A DNA stretch of 64,000 nucleotides from Marinobacter sediminum (GTDB lineage: Bacteria > Pseudomonadota > Gammaproteobacteria > Pseudomonadales > Oleiphilaceae): the NCBI RefSeq assembly GCF_023657445.1, contig NZ_JAGTWY010000001.1, positions 3,100,001 to 3,164,000 of the forward strand, in the 5' to 3' direction. The position numbers were made by a program, and so were the translations under genes. Under the pieces are notes generated by a model. It did no database searches, was not told the origin of the DNA, and worked only from the letters and a program-made list of their open reading frames with translations. Below, in pieces: positions 62,727 to 64,000 of this stretch. Position 1 is the first letter of the stretch. Each line of letters starts with the position of its first letter.

Positions 62727-63797
62727 ATGTTTATACGGATTCTGTTTTGTGTTTTATTGCTTTCCCCCGGTCTCAGCCAGGTTCACGCCCAGGCAGAACA
62801 AGCACCTCTGAGAGTCGGCATTACCAATGTGCCTCCCTTCGTCATGCAGGCTGAAGACGGCCGCTGGGAGGGCATCAGCATTGATCTTTGGCGCGCAGTC
62901 GCCTCAGGCATGGATCGCAGATTCGAGTGGGTGCCGATGTCCTTTAATAGCCTGCTCACCGCCACCGAAAGCGGCGAAATTGATGTTGCCGTGGGTGCAC
63001 TGACAATGACTGCCGACCGGGAGGCGCGCTTTGATTTCAGTCATCCGTTCTACCAGACCGGGCTTGCCATCGCGGTTCCACCCGTGCCGAAACAGGGTTT
63101 GCTGGCCAGTCTGAAAGCGCTGGTGAGCTGGCAGTTCGTCAGCGTGGTACTGGCTCTGGGAGCCCTGCTGCTGGCAGTCGGCTTCTTGCTGTGGCTGGTT
63201 GAGCGACACCGCAACCCTGAACAGTTCGGGGGTTCTGCGGCCGAGGGCATCGGTTCCAGTTTCTGGTGGGCTGCGGTCACCATGACCACGGTGGGCTATG
63301 GTGATAAAGCACCGATTTCATTTACCGGCCGGTTGATCGCCCTGGTATGGATGTTTGCCGGTTTGATTATGGTGGCAAGCTTCACGGCAGCAATCACCTC
63401 CTCACTGACCGTGAGCAACCTGCGTACCGGCATTCAGGGTGTGGATGACCTGCCGGGCAAGGTAGTAGCAACCATCGCCAACACCGCCAGCCGGCGCTAT
63501 CTGGAGGAGCAGCGCATTCGCTACCAGCTCTACCCGGATCTCACGTCTGCCATGATCTCCGTATCGGAGGGAGAAACCGATGCGGTTGTTTACGACCGGG
63601 CTCTGATGCAGTACCGCAACCAGCAACTGGGCCCTCAGCGTTTATCCATTTTGCCGGGTATCTTTGCCCAGCAGCTGTATGCCCTGGCCATGCCGGCAGG
63701 CAGTGCGCTGCGAGGGCCGATCTCCCAACAGATCCTGAGTGCCACCGAATCGGGCGACTGGGCGCGTATCCAGTCATCCTATCTTGGCCAGGACTAG
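62727..63797 (+). CDS. GluR0-like ligand-gated potassium channel
   Basis: A 356-residue protein uniting a periplasmic solute-binding domain split around an ion-channel core. After a signal peptide (ends VHAQA) come RVGITNVPPFVM and IDVAVGALTMTADREARFDFS; then a pore unit with two segments and the selectivity filter TTVGYGD; the second half of the binding domain follows (GKVVATIANTASRRYLEEQ). This is the layout of the prokaryotic glutamate receptor GluR0. The ligand is probably an amino acid, unproven. Confidence 0.88.
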   Translation: MFIRILFCVLLLSPGLSQVHAQAEQAPLRVGITNVPPFVMQAEDGRWEGISIDLWRAVASGMDRRFEWVPMSFNSLLTATESGEIDVAVGALTMTADREARFDFSHPFYQTGLAIAVPPVPKQGLLASLKALVSWQFVSVVLALGALLLAVGFLLWLVERHRNPEQFGGSAAEGIGSSFWWAAVTMTTVGYGDKAPISFTGRLIALVWMFAGLIMVASFTAAITSSLTVSNLRTGIQGVDDLPGKVVATIANTASRRYLEEQRIRYQLYPDLTSAMISVSEGETDAVVYDRALMQYRNQQLGPQRLSILPGIFAQQLYALAMPAGSALRGPISQQILSATESGDWARIQSSYLGQD

Positions 63798-63828
63798 GGC
63801 GCACAAAGCCGCGTTTGCGGGGATGAAT

Positions 63829-64000
63829 TCAGGAGCCGAACAGGGCTGAGCGCAGCGGTCTCAGGAAGCCCGCTTGCTGCTGATCTCTGGCATGGGACCG
63901 TATGCCGTCAAGCTCCAGATAACCATCCTCAATCGGCTCAAAACGCAGAGTCTTTACGTCCTTCAGGTAGTTTTGTGAGGATTTCCAGGGGCCCTTTGTG
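63829..64000 (-). CDS. C-terminal end of an unidentified protein
   Basis: An open minus-strand frame enters from the right edge and stops at TGA 63829-63831: 56 residues ending RPLRSALFGS, with LKDVKTLRFEPIEDGYLELDGI (shown as LRFEPIEDGYLELDG) before it. Sensible composition and a natural stop argue for a real gene convergent with the channel. Family not recognised from the tail. Confidence 0.5.
   Translation of the reverse strand, partial: TKGPWKSSQNYLKDVKTLRFEPIEDGYLELDGIRSHARDQQQAGFLRPLRSALFGS

Noticed and set aside
1..64000. CRISPR array that might guide the Tn7-like element
   Set aside because: No regularly spaced repeat array and no Cas gene were seen; TniQ has its own C-terminal DNA-binding region.

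Overview
The window looks like chromosome from a marine gammaproteobacterium of the Marinobacter type. This is inferred from gene content and style (moderately high GC, OmpW, RhlE, MltF, LpxL, proton-translocating PntAB, a beta-oxidation cluster, an ethylbenzene-dehydrogenase-like haem protein); there is no rRNA or other marker to prove it. No tRNA, rRNA or CRISPR array was found.

Layout. (1) 1-4.1 kb: the end of an unidentified gene, a cation-diffusion-facilitator metal exporter behind a MerR-type promoter, two integron attC-like sites with cassette-style reading frames and no integrase, and a periplasmic haem protein of the ethylbenzene dehydrogenase gamma type. (2) 4.1-32.6 kb: a long accessory island. 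It holds a seven-gene minus-strand operon (AbiEi/AbiEii-like toxin-antitoxin, DUF4268 nuclease-like protein, HsdM, HsdS, HsdR, zinc-ribbon protein), a compact three-gene module (TIGR04255-like, HTH, QDCD-motif protein), several PD-(D/E)XK-like proteins, a cluster of small phosphatases, a 1284-residue nuclease-STAND ATPase resembling Avs antiphage sensors, an orphan Rap1a/Tai-like protein, an orphan StbD-like antitoxin, and a complete Tn7-like transposition operon (tnsA-tnsB-tnsC-tniQ) with a divergent sigma-like gene. (3) 32.9-64 kb: ordinary chromosome. It carries a DMT permease, ChaC, a TetR regulator with twin operators facing a fatty-acyl beta-oxidation cluster (two-domain hydratase/dehydrogenase, thiolase, two acyl-CoA dehydrogenases, SDR), lipid A phosphoethanolamine transferase, PntAB, an old yellow enzyme with its HxlR regulator, OmpW, a five-haem lipoprotein, a secreted protein with a C-terminal sorting signal next to its probable CPBP protease, RhlE, a membrane-anchored TlpA-like protein, LpxL, a DUF302 protein, MltF and a GluR0-like channel.

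How the parts fit. The island is mostly defence and mobility. The type I restriction system appears to share an operon with a toxin-antitoxin pair whose antitoxin probably represses the common promoter. The STAND protein combines an Mrr-like nuclease with a P-loop switch and a long helical repeat region, the plan of a phage-protein sensor. The transposition genes abut the island's right edge, where a strong terminator survives with no gene in front of it, a probable scar of insertion.

The best candidates for undescribed biology are the three-gene TIGR04255/HTH/QDCD module, the AbiE-restriction composite operon, the STAND protein, the Tn7-like operon with its sigma-like neighbour, the attC-bounded cassettes, and the sorting-signal/CPBP pair. 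All functional calls come from reading the sequence and motif recall; no database search was run.
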